From Bacteroidota bacterium (GTDB taxonomy: Bacteria; Bacteroidota; Bacteroidia; Chitinophagales; Chitinophagaceae), in the NCBI GenBank assembly GCA_016715505.1, contig JADJZY010000011.1, positions 1 to 27,500 on the forward strand: DNA of 27,500 bases. The letters run 5' to 3'. Under the pieces are notes generated by a model, which was not told the origin of the DNA, did not search any database, and worked only from the letters and a program-made list of their open reading frames with translations. This document shows, piece by piece, positions 6,196 to 16,500 of this stretch. The number at the start of each line of letters is the position of its first letter. Position 1 is the first letter of the stretch. Both the position numbers and the translations under genes were made by a program.

Positions 6196-6885
6196 TTACA
6201 TATCACTCATGGGTTTGCTTTTTTTCTTCATGTTTACTTTAAATTTATCGGAATCGAAATTTAATCCAATTCCCAGGGTAAAAATGCGCGCATCTGTGTT
6301 GGCATAAGCCAGATTGGCGGTATTGAAGAAATTATTGAGATAATAGTTGCCGGTGATGCTGATTGATTGGAACCTTGCTCCGAAAAACACGGAGGGGAAA
6401 AAACGTGCAACACGATCACTAAAAAATTCATGATTTTTGGTCTTGGTATCGTTGATAAAGGTTTTCCATTTGTAGTTAATAGCTAATCCGATATCAGCAC
6501 CAGCTTTTAACATCAATTTACGTTTCAGTGCATATGCCTTAATACCTACCGGAACCCCGAGTGTATAAACACGATGTTTAAAACGCATGCTGTCATTGGG
6601 TTTCAGAATGAGTCCGATGTTGCGTAAATGAATTCCGGTAAACGGTGAAAAGGATTCAGAAACTTTGTAATTAAAATCCAGTCCCGTATTAAAATAGTAA
6701 GAGAAACGCGGTACTGTTTTGGCTTTGATATTGAATGATGAAACCTGAGCAAATTGTAACAATGAACCTTCAATACCTGATTCAATCTGAAAACGTTTGT
6801 TTTTAGGTGCTGGAGATTCTGTTTGTGCCTTGACTTGTATCAATGAAAGGAGGCAAAATGCGAGGGTAAATATTTTTTTGTTCAT
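6196..6885 (-). CDS. Outer-membrane beta-barrel protein (PorT-like)
   Basis: A protein of about 229 residues with a clear signal peptide (MNKKIFTLAFCLLSLIQVKAQ). It continues as alternating short hydrophobic/aromatic strands (FSYYFNTGLDFNYKV, FTLGIGLNF) with glycine-rich turns, as in the small Bacteroidota outer-membrane barrels of the PorT/OMP_b-brl type. It should sit in the outer membrane; ligand or role unknown. The frame extends upstream to 7041, but the extra 52 residues are not signal-peptide-like, so I place the start at 6885 (ATG at 6891 gives two more residues and is equally possible). It is the upstream gene's divergent neighbour to serS, with about 200 bases between them. A basic, Met/Lys-rich tail follows the last strand, which is unusual because barrel C-termini normally end in an aromatic strand. 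Confidence 0.75.
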   Translation of the reverse strand: MNKKIFTLAFCLLSLIQVKAQTESPAPKNKRFQIESGIEGSLLQFAQVSSFNIKAKTVPRFSYYFNTGLDFNYKVSESFSPFTGIHLRNIGLILKPNDSMRFKHRVYTLGVPVGIKAYALKRKLMLKAGADIGLAINYKWKTFINDTKTKNHEFFSDRVARFFPSVFFGARFQSISITGNYYLNNFFNTANLAYANTDARIFTLGIGLNFDSDKFKVNMKKKSKPMSDM

Positions 6886-7061
6886 ATTCATGGATTTGCG
6901 GCTAAGATAAGCCCTGCATCCGGAATCCTGCATTATGATCATCAATATTTGATAGATGGGCCTGAGAAGTTTCAGGTGGTCAACGATAGATAGAATTCTC
7001 CGATATAGGCTGCAATTGGGTGGAAACTTTAAGCGCTTCATGGGCTTATCATGGATTATAT

Positions 7062-7069
7062 TACTTTTG
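7062..7069 (+). promoter_or_regulatory. -7 box TACTTTTG upstream of serS
   Basis: TACTTTTG fits TAnnTTTG and lies 19 bases before the serS ATG, implying a very short leader of about a dozen bases. No exact TTTG is seen 19 bases further upstream. Confidence 0.45.
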
Positions 7070-7088
7070 CGCTTTAATTTTTTGAATC

Positions 7089-8371
7089 ATGTTACAGTTG
7101 CAGGTGTTACGTACACAAAAAGAGTTGGTTTTGGCAGGCGTAAAAGAGAAGCATTTCCATGATTTGGGTTTGCCCGATCAAATCATTGCCATTGATGAAG
7201 AACGAAGAAAGGTCCAAAGTGAAAATGATGACATCCTCTCCAAAATCAACGCTGCATCTAAGGAGATTGGTAAATTGATGGCACAAGGACAAAAGGATGA
7301 AGCCGAAGCCCTAAAAGCACAGGTTCCGGCCTGGAAAGAAGCCAGTAAGCTACTTGCTGATCAATTGAGTGAATTGGAAAACAAACAACACGATTTACTG
7401 ATTCAATTGCCGAATTTGCCCAATGATTTGGTTCCGGAAGGAAAAACACCTGAAGAAAATACGATCGTCAAAGGTGGAGATACGATGCCTGATTTAGGTG
7501 AAGATGCCAAACCCCATTGGGAACTCTGTGCCCAATATGGATTAATAGATTTTGAATTGGGTACAAAAATCACAGGAGCTGGTTTTCCGGTATATATGGG
7601 CAAGGGTGCACGATTACAGCGAGCACTCATCAATTATTTTATCGATTTTAATACTGCGGCAGGATTCAAAGAGTGCCAACCTCCGCTTATGGTCAACGTG
7701 GATTCGGCTTATGGAACGGGTCAGTTGCCCGATAAGGAAGGTCAGATGTATCATGCCACTGTGGATGACTTTTACCTGATTCCTACAGCGGAAGTGCCTG
7801 TCACAAATTTTTATCGCGATGAGATTGTCAAGGAATCCGATTTGCCTATCCGTTTAACGGCTTATACACCTTGTTTTCGGCGCGAAGCAGGGAGTTACGG
7901 AAAGGATGTTCGAGGGCTCAATCGTTTGCATCAGTTCGATAAAGTAGAAATTGTTCAATTTGCACATCCCGATCAATCATATGCCGTTCTTGATGAAATG
8001 GTTGCTCATGTTGAGCGCTTGGTTCAAAGCCTCGGTTTACCCTACCGTATTTTACGATTATGTGGCGGCGATATGAGTTTTGCTTCTGCCCTCACTTACG
8101 ATTTTGAAGTGTACAGTGCAGCGCAAAAAAGATGGCTTGAAGTGAGTTCCGTTTCCAATTTTGAAACCTTTCAAACCAACCGGATGAAGTTTCGTTTTAA
8201 AAATGCAGAGGGCAAGACGCAATTGGTGCACTCCCTCAATGGGTCATCTCTGGCATTGCCGCGTATTGTGGCCTGTTTACTCGAAAATAATCAAAGCCCC
8301 GAAGGAATTGTGGTGCCTGAAGTATTGCGGCCTTATATGGGGATGGATATTATTATTTGTCTCTTTTATAA
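7089..8371 (+). CDS. serS: Serine--tRNA ligase
   Basis: Cytoplasmic class II synthetase charging tRNA-Ser with serine. An N-terminal charged coiled coil (about residues 25-110, the tRNA-binding arm) is followed by the catalytic core with the TAEVPVTN serine-binding segment, motif 2 (TPCFRREAGSYGKDVRGL, then HQFDKVE) and motif 3 (ALPRIVACLLENNQ). The match ends at LRPYMGMDII, the normal SerRS end at about 423 residues. As read, no stop follows: the frame runs on to 8543 across the convergent YdeI-like gene with no family-like residues. A one-base insertion around 8340-8360 would give a stop at 8371 (a deletion would give 8376), so I place the end there. The start at 7089 (MLQLQVL) fits the family and lies just after a promoter-like box. 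Confidence 0.93.
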
Positions 8372-8378
8372 GGTAACA

Positions 8379-9020
8379 CTATTTATTCAAATACTGCCAA
8401 TTTCTTTTTTTCCCTTCGCTAATCCAGTCGATGCCAAGTGCTATTCTTTTTTCACGGGTTTCTGTTCTTTTGGCGCCTTCTATCCAATCGATATATTCTT
8501 TTTGTGCCGCACGCGTAAATTGTTGAAAATACTTAAGGGCTAATTTATTTTTAGATAACTGTTTCGAAAAGTCATTAGGCAACTCTAGGGCTTTTGTTTG
8601 TTTTTTCGAATCTTCTTTTGGTATGACGATACCGGCATCATTAAGCTCCTTGGCTTTTGCAATCCAGCGTATCAATTGCTGGTCCGAAGGCAAATCCTCT
8701 AAGGAACTGATGCGCCCCAAATGCCCCATTCCGGTTTTGGCTGATTGTGGAATCAAACTTTTTTCTTCCATTAAAGCGGCCTTCCAGAATCCAAAGGAAC
8801 AATGTGCTTTAAATGCAGCCATCCAACACATCATACTACCCTTATAATCGAAATGCGGCATACCCCATTTTATTTTTTCTTCTACATCCGGACAAACATG
8901 ATGCACCAAAGCACGCAGATGATTTAAAATAGGTTGTGCAAAAGGTGCTGATTTCAAAATATACGCATCCACCTGCGCATGGGTTTGGGGCCCTTTATTT
9001 GATTTCAATGACTTCGGCAT
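8379..9020 (-). CDS. YdeI/OmpD-associated family protein (DUF1801 plus OmdA-like domain)
   Basis: A 213-residue cytoplasmic protein. The first half (about residues 10-115) matches the DUF1801/YdhG-like fold, with HVCPDVEEKIKWGMPHFDYKG and CSFGFWKAAL. The second half, including LPNDFSKQLSKNKLALKYFQ and FTRAAQKEYIDWIEGAKRTETREKRI, is the C-terminal domain of YdeI/OmdA proteins, which have been linked to resistance to antimicrobial peptides or bacteriocins in enterics. The role here is not established. The frame extends to 9182, but the start at 9020 (MPKSLKSNK) matches the family. It overlaps the stop of the upstream small membrane protein by 26 bases, so the two are likely co-transcribed. It converges on serS. 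Confidence 0.85.
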   Translation of the reverse strand: MPKSLKSNKGPQTHAQVDAYILKSAPFAQPILNHLRALVHHVCPDVEEKIKWGMPHFDYKGSMMCWMAAFKAHCSFGFWKAALMEEKSLIPQSAKTGMGHLGRISSLEDLPSDQQLIRWIAKAKELNDAGIVIPKEDSKKQTKALELPNDFSKQLSKNKLALKYFQQFTRAAQKEYIDWIEGAKRTETREKRIALGIDWISEGKKRNWQYLNK

Positions 9021-9342
9021 CTTCAATTTCAGGTTCGGTTTTTCGAGAAAGGTTGCTTGGGTTTTTAGTCTGACTATTCTGTATAAACCAGGCAATGGTA
9101 AAGGTTGGAATGATATCGGTAAAAGGCAAAATTTCCTCCAAAAACGAAAAGCCCCCTCCGAGTAGTCCGCCCACTCCGCCAAATAATTTTAGAAATAGAT
9201 ATGCCGATAGGGGTGCCCAAATGATATCTCCCCATTCTGTGAGTCCGGGTACAAAATAGGTTGCCATGCCGATGAGGTCAAGTAAGATACAAATGAGTAG
9301 GTTTGGGCGGCGGGTAAATAAGGCCGCAAAAATTTTTTCCAT
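8995..9342 (-). CDS. Small conserved membrane protein
   Basis: A 115-residue protein with two or three hydrophobic segments: about residues 13-35 (LLICILLDLIGMATYFVPGL), 40-55, and a glycine-rich stretch leading to PFTDIIPTFTIAWFI at about 75-90. An acidic cytoplasmic-looking tail (EPEIEDAEVIEIK) follows. The pattern DLIGM, TEWGDIIWAP and FSFLEEILPFTDIIPTFTI matches small uncharacterised Bacteroidota membrane proteins that I recall; no function is known to me. It should lie in the inner membrane. It is the first gene of a two-gene minus-strand unit with the YdeI-like gene. A perfect 9-bp inverted repeat lies 11 bases upstream of its start. Confidence 0.7.
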   Translation of the reverse strand: MEKIFAALFTRRPNLLICILLDLIGMATYFVPGLTEWGDIIWAPLSAYLFLKLFGGVGGLLGGGFSFLEEILPFTDIIPTFTIAWFIQNSQTKNPSNLSRKTEPEIEDAEVIEIK

Positions 9343-9352
9343 GTCGTGAAGG

Positions 9353-9377
9353 ATACAATTTTAATTCCAAATTGTAT
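9353..9377 (-). promoter_or_regulatory. Inverted repeat upstream of the small membrane protein gene
   Basis: ATACAATTT (9353-9361) and AAATTGTAT (9369-9377) form a perfect 9-bp dyad with a 7-base centre. Its place just before the minus-strand start at 9342 suits an operator or a 5'-UTR hairpin; there is no evidence which. Confidence 0.4.
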
Positions 9378-9763
9378 TTCTCTGCTATTCTGTCAGGGTG
9401 TTAGGACGAATGGTTTAACCCAAATTTTGCCGTTGGGCACAACCAAACGGAAAAAACGAATAAGAAAATAAATGGGGGCGCGGGAAAAAGGAGAGGACCG
9501 AAAAAGAAAAGAAAAAAAAAAAAAAAATGAATATTCACTGGGGCTTCTAAATTTAAGGGAGGTTTAAGGGGAAAATATATTGAAAAGCCCCCTGGAGGTG
9601 GCAAAAAAGAAGGAAGGAGTAAAAAGAAAAAAAAAAAAAAAAAAAAGAAACAAAAATGAAAAAAAAAAAAAAAAAATAAGCGAAATTCACTTGAATGTAA
9701 TGAACACGTTAAGCCCCTAAATACTTCGGCTAATCCTAAATTCGGACATAAACAATGCCTGAA
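9378..9763. repeat. Non-coding stretch: repeat fragment, then low-complexity purine tracts
   Basis: No gene is seen. TTTAACCCAAATTTTGC at 9414-9430 is identical to the inverted right end of the palindromic element at 13052-13209, so this may be a fragment of the same repeat family. From about 9440 to 9680 the plus strand is almost purine-only in places, with G runs and several A runs of 15 or more bases near 9510-9530, 9630-9645 and 9660-9675. A minus-strand frame at 9401-9604 only reads these tracts as Phe/Pro/Leu. Such sequence is exceptional for the rest of the window and may be a poorly resolved stretch of assembly. Confidence 0.6.
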
Positions 9764-9881
9764 CGATTAAGTATTTGTATTTCAGCCTTTGCCATAGGCT
9801 GGCAACAAATACTAAATCGGGATAAGCCCAATTAACGCGCTAGAATTTTCGTTCCTCAAATCCTATCGCGTAAGTTGGGCT
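9764..9881. repeat. Two consecutive long hairpins
   Basis: First hairpin: CGATTAAGTATTTGT (9764-9778) pairs with ACAAATACTAAATCG (9805-9819) with one mismatch, and CAGCCT/AGGCTG (9783-9788/9796-9801) forms an inner stem. Second: AGCCCAATTAACGCG (9825-9839) with CGCGTAAGTTGGGCT (9867-9881), two mismatches. The pair lies downstream of polA (minus strand), about 100 bases past its stop, so it may act in transcript ending or stability, or be an intergenic palindromic repeat. No U-tract follows. Confidence 0.6.
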
Positions 9882-9981
9882 AATGTGCCTCAGTATGATT
9901 TTCTACTTCGGGGTTACCGAGCAAATCCTTTACAGGCTTTGTCTACAGTAGCTTTGTGCCTTGCTACTGCAAATTCTCGGT

Positions 9982-12811
9982 TTAATGCGCTTCCAGCCAG
10001 TTTGCGCCTGAACCTACTTCTGCCAAAACGGGTACATCGTATGGCAAAGGCATTGCATTTTGCATACAATGGATGATCAGTTTTTTCATGGCTTCTTCCT
10101 CTTCACGGAGTACATCAAATACCAATTCATCATGTACCTGCAGGACCATCTTGCTTTTTAATGTGGATTCTTTTAAAGCGGCATGAATCTGTATCATAGC
10201 CAGTTTGATCATATCAGCAGCTGAGCCCTGAATCGGACTGTTGATCGCATTCCGCTCAGCAAAACCCCTCACTGTAAAATTTTGTGAGCTAATATCACGC
10301 AGCCATCTTTTGCGACCCTGCAAAGTTTGTACATAACCCTGCTCGCGGGCAAAAGCGATTGTATCATCCATGTATTTCTGAATGCCGGAAAATTCCTTTT
10401 TATAATTATCAATGATTTCCTTGGCTTCCGTTCGGGAAATAGATAAATTTTCCGCCAGGCCAAATGCCCCTTGTCCATAGATGATTCCAAAGTTTACACT
10501 TTTGGCTTTATACCGCTGCTCTTTCGTGACGGCGTGTTCATCCACACCAAACACCTTGGCAGCTGTGGCCGTATGAATATCCAGCCCTTTCCGAAACGCT
10601 TCACACATATTCGGATCACCACTCATGGCGGCCACAATACGCAATTCAATTTGTGAATAATCAGCACTCATGAGTAGGTGGTTTTCATCGCGGGCTATAA
10701 ATGCTTTACGTATTTCCCGTCCCCTCTCGGTTCGGATTGGAATATTTTGTAAGTTCGGATTGATACTACTCAATCGGCCTGTAACTGCAATGGTTTGCCC
10801 AAAGGTGGTATGTACACGTCCACTGCGTGGTTGAATCAATTCAGGCAGGGTATCTACATAGGTATTTTTAAGTTTGGTATACTACCGGAACGACAAAATC
10901 TCGTCGCAAATGGTATGTTCTCTGGCCAATTTAGCCAATACATCTTCACCGGTGGCATATTGTCCGGTTTTCGTTTTTTTCGCTTTGGGGTCAAGTTGTA
11001 ATTTTTCAAAAAGCACTTCACCCAATTGTTTGGGCGATGCCAGATTAAAACGCACACCTGCACCCTGATACACCCGCTCTTCACTTTCACGGGCCAATAT
11101 TTCCAACTCTTTACTATACGCATGCAGGAAGTCGGTATCAATCCGAATGCCTTCATACTCCATATCCAGCAAGACTTTAATCAAAGGCGTGTCCACTTTC
11201 CGAAATACCGTTTCAACGCCATTTTCCTGTAGGAGGGGTAAAAACTTTTCCTTGAGTTGCAACGTGATGTCGGCATCCTCGCCGGCATATTCTTTAATCT
11301 TTTCTATTTCCACATCCCGCATGTTCCCCTGGTTTTTTCCTTTTTTGCCAATGAGGTCTTCAATACGAACGGGGCTATAATGTAAAAATTTCTCGCTCAA
11401 CAAATCCATACTGCGTTTGCCATCGGGTTCAAAACAATAATGGGCCAACATGGTATCAAACAATTCGCCTTTGATTTCGAAGCCATAATTTTTTAAGACC
11501 AGCAAATCAAATTTTGTGTTTTGTCCAATCCAGGTGAGCGTTGGGATTTGAAACAATGTGTCGAATGGCTGAATGATTTTTATGCATGCCTCCTTGCCTG
11601 CAGGTAAAGGCATATACCAGGCTTCGGACGCTTTGATGGAAAAACTCATACCAACCAATTCGCATCGATTGGCATCAAGTCCGGTGGTTTCGGTATCAAA
11701 ACAAATTTCTCCGCCCTGATCCATATGCGCCGTCAGCATAGCTAACAATTGTTTTCGGAGCGCTTCGCTATCTGCCAAAAAATATTGATGCGCTGTATTT
11801 TCAATGGTTTTATTCTCAACTATTTCAAAATTGCTTTCGGTACTTACTGAACTTGCTTGAACAGAAGGACTTGTTTTGGATTCTACCACATTGCCAAACA
11901 AATCTTTTTGTTGTTCGGTTTTACTGCCTACCTGAAATGCTTCTCCCAAAATCCGTTTACCAATGGTTCGAAATTCCAATTCATTAAATACCTCAGTAAG
12001 GATATCTTCCTTCCATCCACCCAAGGCAAAATCTCCTTCATTAAATACGCACGGCACATCCAGAATAATGGTGGCGAGTTTTTTACTCATGATGGCATCC
12101 GCTTTTCCGTTACGCACTTTTTCTCCAATCGAGCCTTTAATTTCATCGGCATGGTCGAGTATATTTTCGAGGCTGCCATATTCTTTCAGCAATTTAGCCG
12201 CCGTTTTTTCACCCACTCCTTTGATGCCGGGAATATTGTCAACAGCATCTCCCATCAATCCCAACATATCAATCACCTGACCCACATGTTCAATATCCCA
12301 CTTGGCGCACACTTCGGCGGGACCCAACACTTCTGCTTTGCTAAATCCACTGGCCGGTTTGTATATAAACACCTGATCATTGACCAATTGTCCGTAGTCC
12401 TTATCGCTGGTAACCATATATACTTTGTAACCGGCCTGGCTGGCTTTTACACTCAGGGCACCAATGATGTCATCGGCTTCATAGCCGGGCACTTCAATGA
12501 TGGGGATATTAAAACCTTGCAGCATTTTTTTAATATCCGGTACAGCTAACAAAATGTCCTCCGGGGTTTCCTGACGGTTGGCTTTGTACTCGGCAAAATC
12601 TGTATGGCGCTCCGTTTTTTCTTTGGTATCAAAACAAACGGCAAGATGGGAGGGTTTTTGGTTATTGATGAGATCCATCAAGGTATTCAAAAATCCAAAT
12701 TGGGCATTGGTATTTTTACCGGTGCTGGTTATCCGTGGACTTTTCACCAATGCATAGTAAGCCCGAAAAATCAACGCGAATGCATCCAGCAGAAAAACTT
12801 TTTTTTTCCAT
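9982..12811 (-). CDS. polA: DNA polymerase I, interrupted by an in-frame TAG and a start-proximal frameshift
   Basis: About 942 residues. An N-terminal 5'-3' exonuclease (VFLLDAFALIFRAYYAL, GYEADDIIG, GIKGVGEKTA) is followed by a 3'-5' exonuclease that keeps its catalytic motifs (FDTETTGLD, NTKFDLLVL, YAGEDAD), so proofreading should be active. The family A polymerase domain has motif A DYSQIELR, motif B RYKAKSVNFGIIYG and motif C VHDELV. Role: Okazaki fragment processing and repair synthesis. Two defects are visible. The A run just after the ATG (plus-strand T run 12799-12807) has nine bases where eight restore MEKKKVFLLD, so the true start is 12811, not the ATG at 12774. A TAG at 10882-10884 interrupts the frame between ILSFR and YTKLKNTYVD, where other polymerases read straight through; both sides are in the same frame. 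It is flanked downstream by the hairpins at 9764-9881. Confidence 0.93.
10882..10884 (-). other. In-frame amber codon inside polA
   Basis: TAG stands at about codon 643, between the exonuclease half and the polymerase palm. A single base change from CAG or GAG would explain it. Unlike the other breaks in this window it is not a length change in a homopolymer. Confidence 0.85.
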
Positions 12812-13051
12812 GCGGGTAAAAATAACAGAATGAATTGGAATGCTGGACTGAAATTTAGGCAGGAACAAAGCGGGAATGTTGTTGGGGCTTCACACCTGCT
12901 CTCGGCTGTATCTCCCTGCCGCCAAATGCAGGTGCGGCAGGGAGGATGCCGCCTCCATCAGGCCTGAAAAGATGATTTGCGTCATGAAGATCGTTTTTGT
13001 GGGTTCAACACGCTATTCAAATGAAAAGGAAGTAAGGATTGAGATGGGTGC
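12812..13051. other. Divergent spacer with a strong GC-rich hairpin
   Basis: No gene is seen. CTCCCTGCCG (12912-12921) and CGGCAGGGAG (12935-12944) form a perfect 10-bp stem around a 13-base loop. It lies about 100 bases upstream of the polA start and has no following T run, so it is more likely a palindromic intergenic repeat or a leader structure than a terminator. Confidence 0.6.
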
Positions 13052-13209
13052 TTAAACCCAGATTTTGCAGTGGGGCTGCAAAATCTGCGCAGGGCGCGTC
13101 AGTGCCGAAACAAGTCATTTTATGGCTTTTCGGGGTTAACCCTGACAAATTTTCAAGGAAAATTTCGTCAGCCGAAGGCAAATTTTGCTACTGCAAAATT
13201 TGGGTTAAA
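13052..13209. mobile_element. MITE-like palindromic element
   Basis: A 158-bp segment is bounded by TTAAACCCAGATTTTGCAG (13052-13070) and CTGCAAAATTTGGGTTAAA (13191-13209), which are inverted copies with two mismatches in 19. Inside are hairpins CAGATTTTGCAG/CTGCAAAATCTG (12 bp, perfect), CCGAA/TTCGG, AAATTTTC/GAAAATTT flanked by CTGAC/GTCAG, and AAATTTTGC/GCAAAATTT (9 bp, perfect). There is no coding potential and no clear target-site duplication. The right-end sequence recurs at 9414-9430. It could be a non-autonomous transposable element or a REP-like palindromic cluster. Confidence 0.55.
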
Positions 13210-13504
13210 ACTGAGTAACAGGGCTGCTTTACGCTGCATATCATGGACTTTCAAACAACAGATATTGATTAATTACATGTGTTTAGGCTTATCAATTGTT
13301 CAATTACAGCCAGTAAAAACAAAACCTTATTTTTTCGTGAAATAATTATGAAGTAAATTTGCTTATCCAAATTATCTCATAAATAACAACTAAACCCCCT
13401 TAGTCTGAACTATGCATTAAAAAATCAATCAGGGAGGCATGCCCGCCAGAAGAACATGCCATTGCTAAATTTTATTATTTCTTTGACTTTTAAAAAAACA
13501 ACAA
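13210..13504 (+). promoter_or_regulatory. Leader of the T9SS protein gene with -7 box TAAATTTG
   Basis: TAAATTTG at 13353-13360 fits TAnnTTTG, with TTTT in place of TTTG 19 bases upstream (13330-13333). Transcription would start near 13367, giving a leader of about 138 bases before the ATG at 13505. No other feature is seen here. Confidence 0.45.
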
Positions 13505-16500
13505 ATGAATTCAATTTTCAAAACAACAAAAAATCTAATGAAACTGTTCGCTACAGTTGCATTGATTTTTTCGGGAATGATTGACTTGCAGGCGCAGGTT
13601 AATTTTACCCAAAACTTTAATGCCAACGCAACGGGTTGGACAGGTAATATCACGCGTACAACGTCAACATCGGCCTGCGGCTCGCCAAGCATGCGGCGTA
13701 ATATGTACAACGGTGCGACAACTGGGAATATGGTATCTCCTTTAATGGGTACAACCACTGGCGGTAATATTCAATTATCCTACGATTACAAAGTGGCTGA
13801 TTGGAGTGCAAATACTGCAGGTACTGCAAATCCTTGGGGTTATTTTGATGTTCAGTATGGACCTACTGCAACAGGACCATGGACAACCGTTCAAACTATT
13901 GATCAAACCAATCACGTGGTTTCCGGTACTTGTACAACAGCAACAGTGACATTTACGCCCCCAGCCGGTGCGCTTTATGTAAAATGGGATGCTTTTTGGT
14001 CAGCCGGTGACTACTACATTAATTTTGACAATGTTTCTGCGGTTGAGATTGTACCTTGTACAACTCCAGCGCCAGGAAATACGCTTGCCTCTGTTACAAA
14101 TTCATGTAATGGAACACCTTTCACCCTTTCATTGCAGAATCCAACTTTCGGACAGGTAGTTTCTTATCAATGGCAAAGTTCACCCGATGGTATGTCATGG
14201 ACTAATTTTGGTACGGATGCCGCGACGCAGTCAGTAACACAAAGTAGCCTTACCTATTATCAATGTATTGTGACATGTTCAGTTGGGCCAAGTTCTACCG
14301 GGTCAGCACCGGTTATGGTTGGAGTGAATCCTTTTTATAATTGTTATTGCGCTTCAAATGCGACAAATTCATCAGACACCAAAATCGATTCAGTGTTTTT
14401 AGGAACATTGGTTGCTGGTACAGCTACAACAGCATGTGAAACTTACACAAATAATACGTCTCTTTCGGCTCCTGTTGTCTATATGAATATACCGCAAACG
14501 ATGCGTGTAAGAAATGGTTCATGTTCAGGAAATCACTATGGTGCTCGCTTGGCCGTATTTATCGACATCAATCAGGACGGGATTTATCAAAACCCTGCAG
14601 AACTTGTTTACTTGAATGGTTCACTTACCACAGGAATAAATTCTGTCGCTCCTTTTTCATTCACAGTTCCATCAGGAAACCCTACTGGATTAACTGGAAT
14701 GAGAGTTATTCTTCGAGAAGACATTGTGCCTTCTGAATGCGGTACATTTACCTATGGTGAAACAGAAGATTATCTGGTAGACATTCAAAATGAACCCGTT
14801 TGTATTGACCCTCCTACTGCAGGAACGGCTAGTGCGAATGTTAGTCAGTTTTGTAATACAGCTTCAGTGGATGTATCTTTGACTTTGTCAGGTAATTCAG
14901 CTGGTTCAGGTCAAACTTACCAATGGCAATCATCACCTAATGGAACCACTTGGACAGATATCAGTGGTGCAACTGCCACCACCTATACAGTAACTGGAGT
15001 AAGTGCATCTACTTATTTCCAATGTAATGTAACTTGTGGTGCTTCTACAGTTCCTTCTGCTTCTGTATTTGTTGAAGCCGTGGCTCCTCCTGCTGCCGGT
15101 ACCGTAAGCGGTCCTGCTTCCGGATATGCTGCTCAGGCACAGACTTATTCAACAACTGGTTCTACTGGTAATTTACAGTGGTATGCCCGTTTACAACCTG
15201 CAACAACATGGTCTTTGGTTTCAGGTGCTACATCTGCAACTCAAAACATTTTCTATGCAGCTCCTGGTACGTATGATGTCATGGTAGTTGCTTCCGTAAA
15301 TGGTTGTACAAACGATACAGCAGCTTTCGTTTCAACGGTAATCACTATTCAAAATGATAATGTTTGCGATGCGATTGCTTTGAACTTTGGCGCAAATGGA
15401 CCATACAGCAATGTGGGTGCTACAACTGAAGCTGGTGAGCCTGCTCCGGCAGGTGTGACTTGTAACAGTCAAACTGCTTGGTGTTCTGGACAAACAATCA
15501 GTAATACCATCTGGTTTAGCTTTGTTGCTCCTGCTTCAGGTAAAATTGCTATCCGCACTTTAGCTCCATTGTGGGATAATCAATTGGCTGTTTACAGTGC
15601 CGATGATTGTGGTGCAATTCTTGCTGGTAATGGTATCAACATCGCTGCCAATGATGATTCAGCTAGTTCTCCATTCCATTCATACATTGCTCCTTTGTGT
15701 GTTACACCTGGTGCCACTTATTATGTACAATTGGATGGATTTAGTACAGGTACTTCCAGCAATATCAACTTAGAATTGATTGATGCCGGTAATGATGCTC
15801 CTGTGGTTTCAAATTGTCCTTCTACGGTTTTTGTATCTACAGATTGTGATGCCGCTACAGCTTCTGCTACATGGTCTGAGCCATCTGTAACTGACGATTG
15901 CGGTACACCAAGTGCTTCAGCTTCTCACAATCCTGGTGATTCATTCCCTATAGGTACTACAACCGTAACTTATACGTATGATGATGGTTTTAACGCACCG
16001 GTTACTTGTTCATTCGATGTGGTTGTTGAAGCTCGTACTTCTTCATCCGGTTCTGAATCACAAACAGCTTGTGACAATTATACATGGGCAACGAACGGTC
16101 AAAATTATACCATGAGTGGTGTTTACACACATACATTGGTAGGTGCAAATGCACAAGGTTGCGATTCAACAGTCACTTTAAATCTTACCATCAATCCATT
16201 GCCAATGGTTACTGCCAGCGATGTGAGTGCTTGTGCTGGTAATTCAGTGAACCTGATTGGTAGTCCTGCCGGTGGTACTTTCAGTGTTGCAAATCCTTAC
16301 AGCGGACCTTCTACAACTTATACCTATACTTACGTAGATGGTAATGGTTGTGCGAATACTTCAGCTCCTGCCAACATTTATATGACTGCTGCTCCTCCGG
16401 TGACTGGCATCAATATGAGTAATGTTGGTGGTAATTCTGCTACAGTTAACTGGAACGGAATCCCTGGATTGGTTTGGTATGAAATCCGTTACCGCCCTGT

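Noticed and set aside
8372..8543. C-terminal extension of SerRS
   Set aside because: The extra residues have no family match and are antisense to the YdeI-like gene; a lost stop by a one-base indel is more likely.
9401..9604. Minus-strand frame rich in Phe, Pro and Leu
   Set aside because: It merely translates the purine-rich low-complexity tract.
9690..9890. Retron or diversity-generating retroelement RNA
   Set aside because: The hairpins are suggestive, but there is no reverse transcriptase gene or variable/template repeat pair in the window.
10882..10884. Reassignment of TAG to an amino acid in this organism
   Set aside because: TAG ends the barrel gene at 21747-21749 at a natural C-terminus, so one polA TAG is better explained by a substitution.
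11857..12549. 230-codon plus-strand frame
   Set aside because: It is fully antisense to well-supported polA exonuclease sequence.
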